NCBI GenBank assembly: GCA_964611645.1
Contig: CAZTAO010000003.1
Coordinates: forward strand, 1-64,000
Origin: CAZTAO01 sp964611645
GTDB lineage: Bacteria; Armatimonadota; UBA5829
Length of the DNA stretch: 64,000 nt
Reading direction: 5' to 3'
Position 1 is the first letter of the stretch, and the number at the start of each line of letters is the position of its first letter. The notes below the pieces were generated by a model. It had not been told where the DNA came from. It saw nothing but the letters and a program-made list of their open reading frames with translations, and made no database searches. Positions 50,870 through 59,845 of this stretch are shown here, piece by piece. A program made the position numbers and the translations under genes.

Positions 50870-51646
50870 CTTCTTGATACTCCTCAATTCGTCGTTTTTC
50901 GTTGATGTTGTTAGTTGTTTCCGACTATAATGAGGTTGTCGGAGCCGCCTTCCGCGATCCGTTCGCGGAGCCGTCTCACCTGTGGCGTATCAACGTATGG
51001 CCGGGACGGACTATCCAAGCTACAGAGGCAGCAAGCCTCGGATGCTTCGGGGGTATATCCATCGGGGTATAATACTTTGGTACGCAGCACACTGCAACCC
51101 GGTGAGCAGGGCTTGGCATGTGGAAAATGCGGCATCGACAATATCCGGTGTCTTGTGTGGTGGTCCCCTCAAGAGTCCCCCGCAGGGCGCCGGATTTTGT
51201 GTTTTTGCCCCATTCCAGAAGCACCACCTCCCCTATCAAGGTAAGTCGAGACCCGTAGTATACCCCCGACTAAGTAGGTTGTCAAGGGGTTTACGGCAAT
51301 TACTTACGTATAAAGGCGGAAAATACTTACGTAGCCAAGCTCTGTGTAATTAAGGTGTCGCGCAATGGCAAGGCTGATGTGTGCCTGACTTGGCAATATC
51401 ATCAGAAAACTGCTCCGAAATATGGCAGCTCGGCATTTGCAGGTGTCGTGCGAGGTGTTTGTAACTTAGCGTGACACTAAAACTATTGGCTGTCAAAAGA
51501 GCTTGGGCGCTCGCGGCGTATTTGCCAAGCCATAAGAACCGGTAGGATATATATGCTGAGAATAGTCTGCATGGCGCTAGGCCCCGCTGTCAGTGCGGGG
51601 CCTGCGAGTCGTGGATGTTAGCCAGCGGCACGGCCTGGGACGCGGT
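50870..51646. other. Long gene-free stretch with hairpins and a direct repeat
   Basis: 777 bases between two minus-strand operons. Contents: an inverted repeat CTTCCGCG / CGCGGAG near 50948-50973 enclosed by further pairing, a possible 5' leader for the exported-protein gene; two exact copies of TACTTACGTA at 51301-51310 and 51324-51333; and an AT-rich promoter-like area around them. Short open frames exist on both strands but none has a ribosome site and a credible composition. Confidence 0.5.
51579..51603 (-). terminator. Perfect stem-loop after the GH5-type gene
   Basis: AGGCCCCGC / GCGGGGCCT, nine bases perfect with a 7-base loop, 44 bases past the stop of the gene at 51647. Without a T run, it may stabilise or end the transcript. 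Confidence 0.55.
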
Positions 51647-54319
51647 CTACTTGCGGTTCAACTCCCGCCACTTCTCTGCCACCAACTCCTTGCCGCCGGG
51701 GTACCAGGTGTAGCCGTGCTCGTATGACCACACATCCCACGACGCTCCCCAGTTCTCGAAGAGGTCGATGGCATCCTTTAGCCACATCTGGGATGTGGGA
51801 ATAGTCCCATCCCGCATCAGGTATCCCACCACCCCGAACTCGCCCACATCAAGCGGCAATCGGTTCCTGATGAGGAACTCGGTGACCGGCAGGCACGAGG
51901 CCGCGAGTTCCCACCTGTCCCACCACTCGAATCCGCCGTTGAACCACGTCTCGCTGCTCTTGGACCAGTCTATGGGGGTGATCCATCCGGGGTAGAACCG
52001 CGCGGGGGAGGCGTCCGGTGAGCCGAAGAGCGGGGAGCCGTAGATGCGGCCATGGGTGAAGCCGTGGGGGACGTAGACGTGGACGCCATATATCAGATTC
52101 GCCCCTTTGAGAGGCTGAAGACCTATGAACCCGGTTGGATTGGCCATTTGAGGAGCTTCGACAAGTATAGGCGTCACCGGGTCGATCTTGCGGATGGCGT
52201 CAACACACTTCTGCGCCCACGGCAGGTATACTTTTGCGTCTTCCATCGGCTCGTTCTTGAAATCGTAGGCTTTCACAGCATCGCGTACGGGCAGGCAGAC
52301 TCGTGCTATCCTCTCCCACAGGGCGATCAGCTTCGCCTGATGGTCTGGTGTCGGATCGTAGTATGCCCCGTAATGCTGGTCTACGGTAGCCTTCAGACCC
52401 GCCTTTTTGCACCACTCCAGATGCTGGGCGAGTTTGGTATCGACTTCGTCTTCCTTCACCAGCAGTCGGATACTTGTCGCGCCAAGCTCCGCGAGTTCCC
52501 GGTACACCTTCTCATCCGCCGCCGCTATGCCTATATTGATACCGCGAAGGCCGGGGGATTTCATTGGGGGGACGGTAAGGACCAAGTGAGATGCTTCCTT
52601 GGCATAGGCGAGTTTGCCATTGGGCCATGCCGCAGGTGCGGATTGAAGTTTACCCATTCCCAGTTTCCAGCCGGAATTCTGAGCAAGAACGGCCAATGGA
52701 GGTACTGGCGCGACACGCACAGGATTCACGAACTTCGTCTGCTGGCGGCGGTCATAGAAGTAGCGGAGTGTTAGCTCTGAGTTGGCATACCGCTGCACGC
52801 ATTCTACCGGCGGATTCGCGGCCACACCCGACCAGAAGCGTATCGCGGCCTCGACGCCCTTCTCTCCGACAACAGCACTACTTAGCGCATCGCTCGGCAC
52901 GGCGAGAAATGAGAAGCGGGCACCCTTGTCACACGTCAAACTTGTTCCCAGATCGTCACGGTGAATAAGCAGTCCTTTCGCGGGCGGGATCACGATGATG
53001 GCGTACTTGCCTCCCGAGATGATGACCACTTGGTGCAGGTTCGCTTTGCCGCTGGGGCTGCCAACAAGCCATCTCCGGGACGAGGGTTTCCCGGTTAGCT
53101 GTTCACGGAATGTTATCTTGGGAGAGTCGAGACCGGTAATCGTGAATGTGAGCTTGCGCGAGACACGGTCAATCATGACCAGGGGTGTCAGGACTGTGGT
53201 TGTAAGGGTGAAATCCGGTCCCTCCCAGATGTTCCCGGTCCACGAACGACGCACTGTGAAACCGCTAGCATATTCCCCACGGCTACGAACGGATACTCCG
53301 CCGGGTACAATGGTGTCGGGGACAGTCTCATCGGTCAATCTGAGGGTGACTCCGCCTTGCCATTTGACAGCCAATGGAGTCGGTTCTTCGGCGAAGCCTG
53401 CGAGCGTCCAGTTGCGGTTCCACGTGGTTATGACCGGCTGCTTTTGCGGCAGGACGCTGACCCCCCAACCAATTTCGTGGTCAAGACGGTCTATTTCCCG
53501 GTCCATCGGGCCAAGCGTTGATTCCGCCTTCTGAGTGTCGCCTGTGTTGAGAGACAGACGCGCTTGCTTGAGGGTATCGACGAGAGCGTACGCGTCACTT
53601 CCAGCCAGCGCGGCGCTGCACAGATATTCCACCGTATCATCCAACCACGCCAGATGGCTCTCCGCCGCGAGCCAGCCCTCGACCTTGGCGTATAGCTCAC
53701 CGGACGTTTTCGTGTCACCCGCTAGGGCTGCGCTGTCAGCTTCGCCTATCCACTTCCTCGCCAGACCGCGATCTGCCCCCGCCGGCGCGGGTCGGGCAAG
53801 TAGTTCCTTATAAGCCCGGACGCGGGGATCTGGCATGGACGGCTGGTGGGTCAGTTCGATGCTGAGTATGGGGACTGTGGGCACATCCACCGCATCGCCG
53901 CGCTTGATGACCAGCGCCCGGACGCCTTTGGGTGAATTGACTGGGAACGACGCCTCATGAACCGCCTTATCGCTCCCAGCCGCAATCCGGAGGCCGTAGA
54001 TGGGCAGAGCCTCTCCAGTCGAGTCCTCCACATACAACAGAGTCAGAGCGGTGCAGTCGGGGTCTGCGTAATACCGAACCTTAAGTACTACGTTGCCCGC
54101 CGGAACCTCAGGCTCAACCGTGGCCTTCGTGAACCCCCACTGTCCGTAGCTGCTCGGCAACACAACACCTGTGCCTGCACTCGGAATCGATCTGGTGGTC
54201 GCAGCGTCCGAGGGCAGCTTTACGGTGTATGTCTGGTTGTCCGCGGCCAAGACCCCCTGCGCCAGCAGCGCAGCCAGGAGCAGCGGGAGTAATCGCGAAA
54301 CTGACTGGATACCTCTCAT
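51647..54319 (-). CDS. Exported protein with C-terminal GH5-like barrel
   Basis: 890 residues with a signal peptide (about 1-26, ending VLA). The first 560 residues hold a beta module, a helical region (about 165-285) and another beta domain. The last 300 form a cellulase-type GH5 barrel: acid/base Glu690 in FKNEPM and nucleophile Glu827 in DVGEFG. The large N-terminal part matches no family I know. The ATG at 54319 has GGAAGGA eight bases before it; the ATG at 54328 overlaps the upstream stop as ATGA and is equally possible. Third gene of the GH95 operon, so its substrate may be a fucosylated glycan. Confidence 0.8.
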   Translation of the reverse strand: MRGIQSVSRLLPLLLAALLAQGVLAADNQTYTVKLPSDAATTRSIPSAGTGVVLPSSYGQWGFTKATVEPEVPAGNVVLKVRYYADPDCTALTLLYVEDSTGEALPIYGLRIAAGSDKAVHEASFPVNSPKGVRALVIKRGDAVDVPTVPILSIELTHQPSMPDPRVRAYKELLARPAPAGADRGLARKWIGEADSAALAGDTKTSGELYAKVEGWLAAESHLAWLDDTVEYLCSAALAGSDAYALVDTLKQARLSLNTGDTQKAESTLGPMDREIDRLDHEIGWGVSVLPQKQPVITTWNRNWTLAGFAEEPTPLAVKWQGGVTLRLTDETVPDTIVPGGVSVRSRGEYASGFTVRRSWTGNIWEGPDFTLTTTVLTPLVMIDRVSRKLTFTITGLDSPKITFREQLTGKPSSRRWLVGSPSGKANLHQVVIISGGKYAIIVIPPAKGLLIHRDDLGTSLTCDKGARFSFLAVPSDALSSAVVGEKGVEAAIRFWSGVAANPPVECVQRYANSELTLRYFYDRRQQTKFVNPVRVAPVPPLAVLAQNSGWKLGMGKLQSAPAAWPNGKLAYAKEASHLVLTVPPMKSPGLRGINIGIAAADEKVYRELAELGATSIRLLVKEDEVDTKLAQHLEWCKKAGLKATVDQHYGAYYDPTPDHQAKLIALWERIARVCLPVRDAVKAYDFKNEPMEDAKVYLPWAQKCVDAIRKIDPVTPILVEAPQMANPTGFIGLQPLKGANLIYGVHVYVPHGFTHGRIYGSPLFGSPDASPARFYPGWITPIDWSKSSETWFNGGFEWWDRWELAASCLPVTEFLIRNRLPLDVGEFGVVGYLMRDGTIPTSQMWLKDAIDLFENWGASWDVWSYEHGYTWYPGGKELVAEKWRELNRK

Positions 54320-54324
54320 TACTG

Positions 54325-54897
54325 TCATCCTTCCATCAGTTTCTCGGCAATGTCCTCTGCCTGTCGCATGAGTTCCGTGTTGTTTCCGGCGTCTTGAGGT
54401 GTGAACAGGCCCACGCCCCGGATCAGCATCGTTTCAAAGCCCTGCCACTTCAGGAACCGCTCATAGTTGGGGAACACATCGCCGAACTGGTCCTCGCTGG
54501 GGTTTCCCTGGGTCTGCACGAATATGCACTTCTTCCCTGGCGCGAGTCTGGTTGGCGTGGGGTTTGAGAGATAATCCGGTGTCATGAACGAATACGTGCG
54601 GTCGAAGTAGCACTTCATCTGCCCGGTCATATCACCGAAGTAGACAGGGGTAGCGAGGATGGTCACATCGGCGTCCGCCACCGCATCGAGGACCATCGCA
54701 AGGTCGTCCTTGATCACACACTTCTCCGACCCCCGTTTGCAGCCCATGCAGGCGTAGCAGCCTTTGTAGTTGAGTAGATGCAGGTAGAAGCCCTTAGTTT
54801 GGGCGCCTTTTGCCGCTGCGACATCCATTATGCGCCGGGCGATGGCTTCAGAGTTCCCCCCCTGGCGCGGGCTTCCGAACAGTGACACGATCTTCAT
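54325..54897 (-). CDS. Iron-sulfur flavoprotein (Isf-like)
   Basis: 190 residues, flavodoxin fold of the NADPH-dependent FMN reductase family: SLFGSPRQGGNSEAIA binds the FMN phosphate, and ATPVYFGDMTGQMK the isoalloxazine. Four cysteines in the compact order Cx2Cx2Cx6C (residues 47, 50, 53, 60) match the [4Fe-4S] site of archaeal and anaerobe Isf proteins. It should pass electrons between the cluster and FMN, perhaps in oxidative-stress defence. Both ends overlap its neighbours by four bases (ATGA). Its place between two glycosidase genes is unexplained. Confidence 0.88.
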   Translation of the reverse strand: MKIVSLFGSPRQGGNSEAIARRIMDVAAAKGAQTKGFYLHLLNYKGCYACMGCKRGSEKCVIKDDLAMVLDAVADADVTILATPVYFGDMTGQMKCYFDRTYSFMTPDYLSNPTPTRLAPGKKCIFVQTQGNPSEDQFGDVFPNYERFLKWQGFETMLIRGVGLFTPQDAGNNTELMRQAEDIAEKLMEG

Positions 54898-57191
54898 TCT
54901 TTTGCTCCCTTAGTAAGTGACAATATGTCTCCCGGACAGGTGCCCAGGCGGATGAGGCCCCTTTTGTCCGGCCTGATGTCTGTGATTTTACCATTCACGT
55001 ATACCCCGTAGTCTACTTCATCAGCCTGAACCGCGCAAACCCCGCCAAGCCTGCTCTCAAGCTTCGCTCCGGCCAACTTGCCGTTGTGCCAGTCGATGTC
55101 CACTACAAACCCGCCCCTGGCGCACAGACCTCTCACGGACCCGCTCGGCCACTTCTTCGGCAGGGCCGGCAGAAGCCGGATCACACCGCCGTGGCTCTGC
55201 AGCAGCATCTCCGCCACCGCCGCAGTGCCGCCGAAGTTGCCATCTATCTGGAATATGCGCGGGGGATGGAGGTCCAGGAGGCTGTCGGTCGCGAAGTCTG
55301 ATATGAGATGATTCAGGTGCTCGAGCGCCTTCTCCCCCTCGCCAAACCTCGCCCACAGGCACGCTACCCAACTCCTGCTCCACCCCGATTGCCCGCCGCC
55401 CGCCGCCAACCTCCGCTCCAGCGAGACCCTCGCCGCCTGATATATCTCCGGCATTGTCTCCGGGGTCACCAAGTCCTGAGGGAACACGCCAACCAGGTGA
55501 GACTGGTGCCTGTGACCCGGCTCGGCTTCCTCGAAGTCTTCCAGCCACTCCTGGAGTTGCCCGAACCTGCCGATCTGCAGCGGCGCCAACTCTGCCAGTA
55601 TGATCATCCACTGGGCTATCTTGTCCCAGTCAACGTCCAAAGTTTCCGCAGCCTCGATGCACCTGTCCAAAGTTGTCTTGATGAGCACGAGGTCCGTAGT
55701 CGCGCCAACGCAAATGCTGACTGGGCTGGTCCCGCCCACAAAGGTATTCTCCGGCGACTGCGACGGCGCTGTGACAAGCCTCCCGAGGCTGTCCTTGATG
55801 AGGTAGTCCTCGTAGAAAGCGGCAACTTCTTTCAGGAACGGATACGCCGTGTTCGCCAGAAACTCCCGGTCCAGCCCATACTCCCACCGCCACCACAAAT
55901 GGTCCGCCAACCACGCCGCCGCCCCTGTCCACACATCCCATCCCGGCGCTTCCGGTGTCGAGGACTCCCAGATGTCCGACTGGAGCGAGTAGTACACACC
56001 CCGGCAGCCATACAGATCCATCGCCGCTTTCCGGGCCTTGTCCAGATTGCGGGTTATGTAGCCAATCAGCGGGTCCGCGCACTCCGACAGGCCGCAGACC
56101 TCCGCAGGCCAGTAGTTCATCTGGACGTTCACGTTTTTGTGGATATCACAGTCCCACGGTGGCCTGAGTTCGTTGTTCCAGATGCCCTGGAGGTTGGCTG
56201 GCTGGTCGCAGTTGCGCGAGCTTGCAATCAGGAGATACCGGCCATACTGGAAGTAAAGCGCAGGCAATTCCGGGTCTTCCTCCCCCGCCCTCATCTGCTC
56301 CAGCCGCACATTGGTAGGCAGATCCGATTTGCTTCTATCGGTATCAATCTGCAGGGAGACCCTGTCGAAGTACGACCGGTGCTCCGCTATGTGCTCACTG
56401 CGCAGGAGGTCGTAGTCCGGGGGGATGCTGTCGAGGTGGGCGGTGCACCAGGCTTTGGGGTCGGCAACGTCGTAGTCCACCGCCATCGCCACTGCAACGA
56501 AGAAGTCCCTGGCGTTCTTCAGCGAGACTCCGCCACCACCGTCACTCGAGAGAACCCCGCTAACGCAGAATACCCTGGCCTCCGCGGCAAATCTGATGCC
56601 CTCGTCGAACTCTCCCGCGAACCCAAACCTGCTCCCCTCCGACCACAACTCCAGCCGGCACTCCGGGTCGAACTGCCTTTCAAGAGAGATTGCGCAGTCG
56701 AGTCCCTCCGGACTCTCCGATTCCACTCTATACACCAACACTTGCCGCACAGCCGACGCGAAGCAATCTTTGTGGACACCCACCCCACGGTAGTCGTAGT
56801 CCCCACTCACAATGCCGTCGCCCAAGTCGAGCCTTCGTTCGTAGATGGGTATATGACGGTCGCCGCCTTTGAACCCGATAAGCAGGTCGCCAACCGGTTG
56901 GTAAGGCTGCACCCTGCGCTCGTGCCCGCTGAGGTATTTGTTTGCGAGCTCCCCGGCCTCCATATACTGCCCGGCGAACAGCTTCTCCCGAATCTCCGGC
57001 AGGTGATGACTTACCGGCTGCGTGGTGCGGTCCTTTGTCTTGCCTCGCCAGAGGTTCTCGTGGTTCAGGGCGAGCCTGTCTACATAGGTCCCGCCGAAGA
57101 CCATCGCGCCGATCCTGCCATTACCTATAGGAAAGCCATCGAGCCAGTTCTGCGCGGGACGCGTCAGCCTGATCACATACTCACCAGACAA
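54894..57191 (-). CDS. GH95 alpha-L-fucosidase (or alpha-galactosidase)
   Basis: 765 residues, no signal peptide, so cytoplasmic. It starts with the GH95 opening (RPAQNWLDGFPIGNGRIGAMVFGG), continues with NHENLW. The central (alpha/alpha)6 barrel shows PANLQGIWNNELRPPWDCDIHKNVNVQMNYWPAE, split here by normal loops, then SSTPEAPGWDVWTGAAAWLA and the APSQSPEN segment. FQIDGNFGGTAAVAEMLLQS near the C-terminus is a family hallmark. GH95 enzymes invert at alpha-1,2-fucosides or alpha-L-galactosides. The TTG start at 57191 follows GGAGGCGA. First gene of a three-gene coupled operon with an iron-sulfur flavoprotein and a GH5-type enzyme. Confidence 0.92.
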   Translation of the reverse strand: MSGEYVIRLTRPAQNWLDGFPIGNGRIGAMVFGGTYVDRLALNHENLWRGKTKDRTTQPVSHHLPEIREKLFAGQYMEAGELANKYLSGHERRVQPYQPVGDLLIGFKGGDRHIPIYERRLDLGDGIVSGDYDYRGVGVHKDCFASAVRQVLVYRVESESPEGLDCAISLERQFDPECRLELWSEGSRFGFAGEFDEGIRFAAEARVFCVSGVLSSDGGGGVSLKNARDFFVAVAMAVDYDVADPKAWCTAHLDSIPPDYDLLRSEHIAEHRSYFDRVSLQIDTDRSKSDLPTNVRLEQMRAGEEDPELPALYFQYGRYLLIASSRNCDQPANLQGIWNNELRPPWDCDIHKNVNVQMNYWPAEVCGLSECADPLIGYITRNLDKARKAAMDLYGCRGVYYSLQSDIWESSTPEAPGWDVWTGAAAWLADHLWWRWEYGLDREFLANTAYPFLKEVAAFYEDYLIKDSLGRLVTAPSQSPENTFVGGTSPVSICVGATTDLVLIKTTLDRCIEAAETLDVDWDKIAQWMIILAELAPLQIGRFGQLQEWLEDFEEAEPGHRHQSHLVGVFPQDLVTPETMPEIYQAARVSLERRLAAGGGQSGWSRSWVACLWARFGEGEKALEHLNHLISDFATDSLLDLHPPRIFQIDGNFGGTAAVAEMLLQSHGGVIRLLPALPKKWPSGSVRGLCARGGFVVDIDWHNGKLAGAKLESRLGGVCAVQADEVDYGVYVNGKITDIRPDKRGLIRLGTCPGDILSLTKGAKE

Positions 57192-57305
57192 GTCATCGCC
57201 TCCGAATGTATGGTATTCTATATAGGCAACTTACGCAGCGAAAGCCGCATTACCTTCCGGCGTGCCGGACCATCGACCGTCAGTATCGGAGGCCATGACC
57301 CCAAT

Positions 57306-59657
57306 ATGCTCACCAGACTTGTATTTCTATGCCTGCTCCTCGCCTGTATCGTGTCCCAAGGTATGTGCGTCGAACGGCACCCCCAGTGGCGCAGCGCCAT
57401 CAAGCCCAGGGGGGTTCCAGCGGACACTCTAACTCTGGCGGTCCGTGGTGTTACATCATACCGGATTGTGCTGCCAGCGTCCCCTAATACGAAGGAAGTG
57501 AAGGCCGCAGGCGACCTGGCGATGTGGCTCGGAGAGATGACCGGCGCCAAGTTCCCCATCGTCCGCGAATCGGGCCTGTTCTTTCCGACGGGCAGGGAGA
57601 TCAGTGTTGGCAATACTCTCTTGTTCAAGAAAGCTGGTACAGGTATAGATGTAAGGAAGCTGCGGCTGGATGGTTATGGCATTGCTGTGAAGGGCAGCAC
57701 GCTGTTCATTGTTGGTGGGACACGCAGGGGGATTATCAACGGGGTATATTGCCTGCTGGAGGAAGACCTCAACTGCAGATGGTACGCCAAGGACACCACC
57801 AGCATACCTCACCTCCCGACCCTGAAATTCCGCCCGATGCAGAGGACCTACAACCCCAAGCTCGAGACCATGCGGGACATCTACTACTGCGATGCACTCC
57901 AGACAGACTTCTCCCTCAGAAACAAGCTCTTCGCGCTATATGGTTACGTCCCGGAGGAGTGGGGTGGGTATCTGAGCCTGCCGTTCCCAAGCGTGCATAC
58001 CTACTTCACCTGGGTTCCTCCGGAGAAGTACTTCAATGATCATCCTGAATACTACTCGCTCAACAAGGGTGTTCGCGTGCCTCACCAACTCTGCATTACC
58101 AATGTCGATGTTCAGCGGATTATCATGACCAGCGTGAGGGAATACCTCACCGCGCACCCGACCACCAAGATCATCGATGTCTCTCCGTACGACGGCTGGG
58201 ACTACTGCGAATGCCCGATGTGCGCCAAAGCGGTCGAGGCAGAGGCCAGCCAGATGGGGCCGCTGATGAAAGTGGTCAATGATGTGGCGGATATGGTGAA
58301 GAAAGAGTTCCCTGGAATCCTGGTCTCCACTCTTGCCTACAAGGACACTGTCATTCCTCCCAAGCACATTCGCCCCAGGGATAACGTGGTTATCTGGCTC
58401 TGCACCGATGCTCACTCGCCCCGCCGTCTCAACTTCGTCTATGAGACAAAGGTGACCGCCGATGCCATCAGGGCGTGGGGGAAGATAGGGGCCAAGTCCA
58501 TCATCTGGGACTACCCCGTGGAGTTCAACTTCCTCGAGCCCAATATCAACCTGCCCGTGCTGGCGGACAACATCAGGTTCTATGTGAATAACGGCGCGAG
58601 CGGGGTTTTCCTTCAGTCCGCGCTGGATGACAACACCGCCGCGGATCATAGCTACGCGCGTTCATGGATTAGCTCCAAGCTGCTGTGGGACCAGTCCCTG
58701 GACACAAAGAAGCTGCTCGATGACTTCAACTATGGCTTCTACGGCAAGGTTGCGCCCCAGATGCGGGAGTATGACCTGCTTCTCTGGGACGCCTGGCTCG
58801 ACTACCGCAAGAAGATGAATAACAAAGACTACCCCGGCCCGAGCCTCTGGGGGATGCTTCCCAAGGCGTGGAGTCTGATGCAGGAAGCGCAGAAGATTGC
58901 GTCGGACGACTCCGAACTGGTCCGCAGGGTAAGAGTCGCCCAGCTTCCGGTCCTATACAAGCTCGGCTGCATGGGGCCGGGAGATGATCTTGTCGGATAC
59001 CTCGCTAAAGTCGACTACTTCGAGCAGACCGCCAGAGAGATGAAGTTCAGCCTGGTGGATGCCTTCGGCATCAAGGACATCGACACGCTGGTCAGCGGCT
59101 GGCGGCGCAACGCCCAACTGGACCTCTCCAAGCTCGGCGTTTCAACGCTGCCTACTGTCTGGAAATGCGCCACCGATCCCGGCAAAGCCGGCATTGACCA
59201 GAGCTGGTTCAAACCTGAGTTTGATGATTCATCGTGGAAAGATGTGCGGGTAGACCTCAACAAAGGCTGGGAAGAGCAGGGATTTGCCGACTACGATGGG
59301 TATGGATGGTATAGGACGAGCTTCCAAGTCACCGGCGAGACTCTCAAACAGCCGGGGCTGAAGATGCTCTTTGGGGCGGTTGATGAGGAGGCGGAAGTTT
59401 GGATCAATGGCCAAAAGGCCTGCGACCACACCATAGCCTCCACCGGCAAGATGGTGGAAGCCCTGTGGGACGAGCCGTTCCTGTTTGACCCCTCGCCGTA
59501 TTTGAAAGAGGGCAACAACAACGTAGCTATAAGGGTTCACGACATGGGGCAGATGGGCGGAATCTGGAAGCCGGTATATCTGGTCTGGGGCGAGCTTCTC
59601 CCCAATCCCCGAGAGCTTCTAGCCATGACACAAAGAAAGGCCGCCGAAGGCAAGTAG
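57306..59657 (+). CDS. Exported DUF4838-type enzyme with GH2-like sugar-binding end
   Basis: 783 residues with a signal peptide (about 1-21). Residues 35-180 form the alpha-glucuronidase/GH20b-like front domain (AAGDLAMWLGEMTGAKFPI; YCLLEEDLNCRWYA). A barrel of the DUF4838 kind (about 190-560, with ISVSPYDGWDYCEC-like DVSPYDGWDYCECPMC and WDYPVEFNF) follows. The last 150 residues are a GH2-like jelly roll (WYRTSFQVTGE, EVWINGQKA). DUF4838 proteins are poorly characterised but cluster with plant-glycan enzymes. An open frame continues upstream across the opposite-strand GH95 gene. It is a shadow; the signal peptide and GGAGG near 57288 mark the real start. Confidence 0.82.
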   Translation: MLTRLVFLCLLLACIVSQGMCVERHPQWRSAIKPRGVPADTLTLAVRGVTSYRIVLPASPNTKEVKAAGDLAMWLGEMTGAKFPIVRESGLFFPTGREISVGNTLLFKKAGTGIDVRKLRLDGYGIAVKGSTLFIVGGTRRGIINGVYCLLEEDLNCRWYAKDTTSIPHLPTLKFRPMQRTYNPKLETMRDIYYCDALQTDFSLRNKLFALYGYVPEEWGGYLSLPFPSVHTYFTWVPPEKYFNDHPEYYSLNKGVRVPHQLCITNVDVQRIIMTSVREYLTAHPTTKIIDVSPYDGWDYCECPMCAKAVEAEASQMGPLMKVVNDVADMVKKEFPGILVSTLAYKDTVIPPKHIRPRDNVVIWLCTDAHSPRRLNFVYETKVTADAIRAWGKIGAKSIIWDYPVEFNFLEPNINLPVLADNIRFYVNNGASGVFLQSALDDNTAADHSYARSWISSKLLWDQSLDTKKLLDDFNYGFYGKVAPQMREYDLLLWDAWLDYRKKMNNKDYPGPSLWGMLPKAWSLMQEAQKIASDDSELVRRVRVAQLPVLYKLGCMGPGDDLVGYLAKVDYFEQTAREMKFSLVDAFGIKDIDTLVSGWRRNAQLDLSKLGVSTLPTVWKCATDPGKAGIDQSWFKPEFDDSSWKDVRVDLNKGWEEQGFADYDGYGWYRTSFQVTGETLKQPGLKMLFGAVDEEAEVWINGQKACDHTIASTGKMVEALWDEPFLFDPSPYLKEGNNNVAIRVHDMGQMGGIWKPVYLVWGELLPNPRELLAMTQRKAAEGK

Positions 59658-59682
59658 CAGATGTAGCGCATTACGACAGTGC

Positions 59683-59755
59683 CACGTCACCCTGAACTTG
59701 ATTCAGGGTCCACGGGCTCGCGGAATGGATGCCGGATCAGGTCCGGCATGACGTG
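59683..59755. repeat. Two-hairpin dispersed repeat with CACGTCA ends
   Basis: CACGTCA (59683-59689) and TGACGTG (59749-59755) bracket two hairpins, CCCTGAA / TTCAGGG and ATGCCGGA / TCCGGCAT. This is the layout of a mobile palindromic repeat common in many genomes. Confidence 0.75.
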
Positions 59756-59845
59756 AACCTACCGACTGGTCCCCGCATTGACCAGCCCAGCCCTTTCGAG
59801 CTAACATAGCACAACATCACAGTCCACATCAGGAGCAATACTCTT

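Noticed and set aside
50911..51141. A 76-codon minus-strand frame ending in LRERIAEGGSDNLIIVGNN
   Set aside because: The tail looks protein-like, but there is no ribosome site, the start region is Cys/Pro-rich, and frames on the other strand are equally open. Left as unproven.
55308..57305. Long open frame on the plus strand across the GH95 gene, joined to the DUF4838 gene (1449 codons in all)
   Set aside because: The GH95 gene on the minus strand has every family motif. The plus-strand peptide is Arg/Pro/Leu-rich without domains, and a signal peptide and GGAGG mark the true start at 57306.
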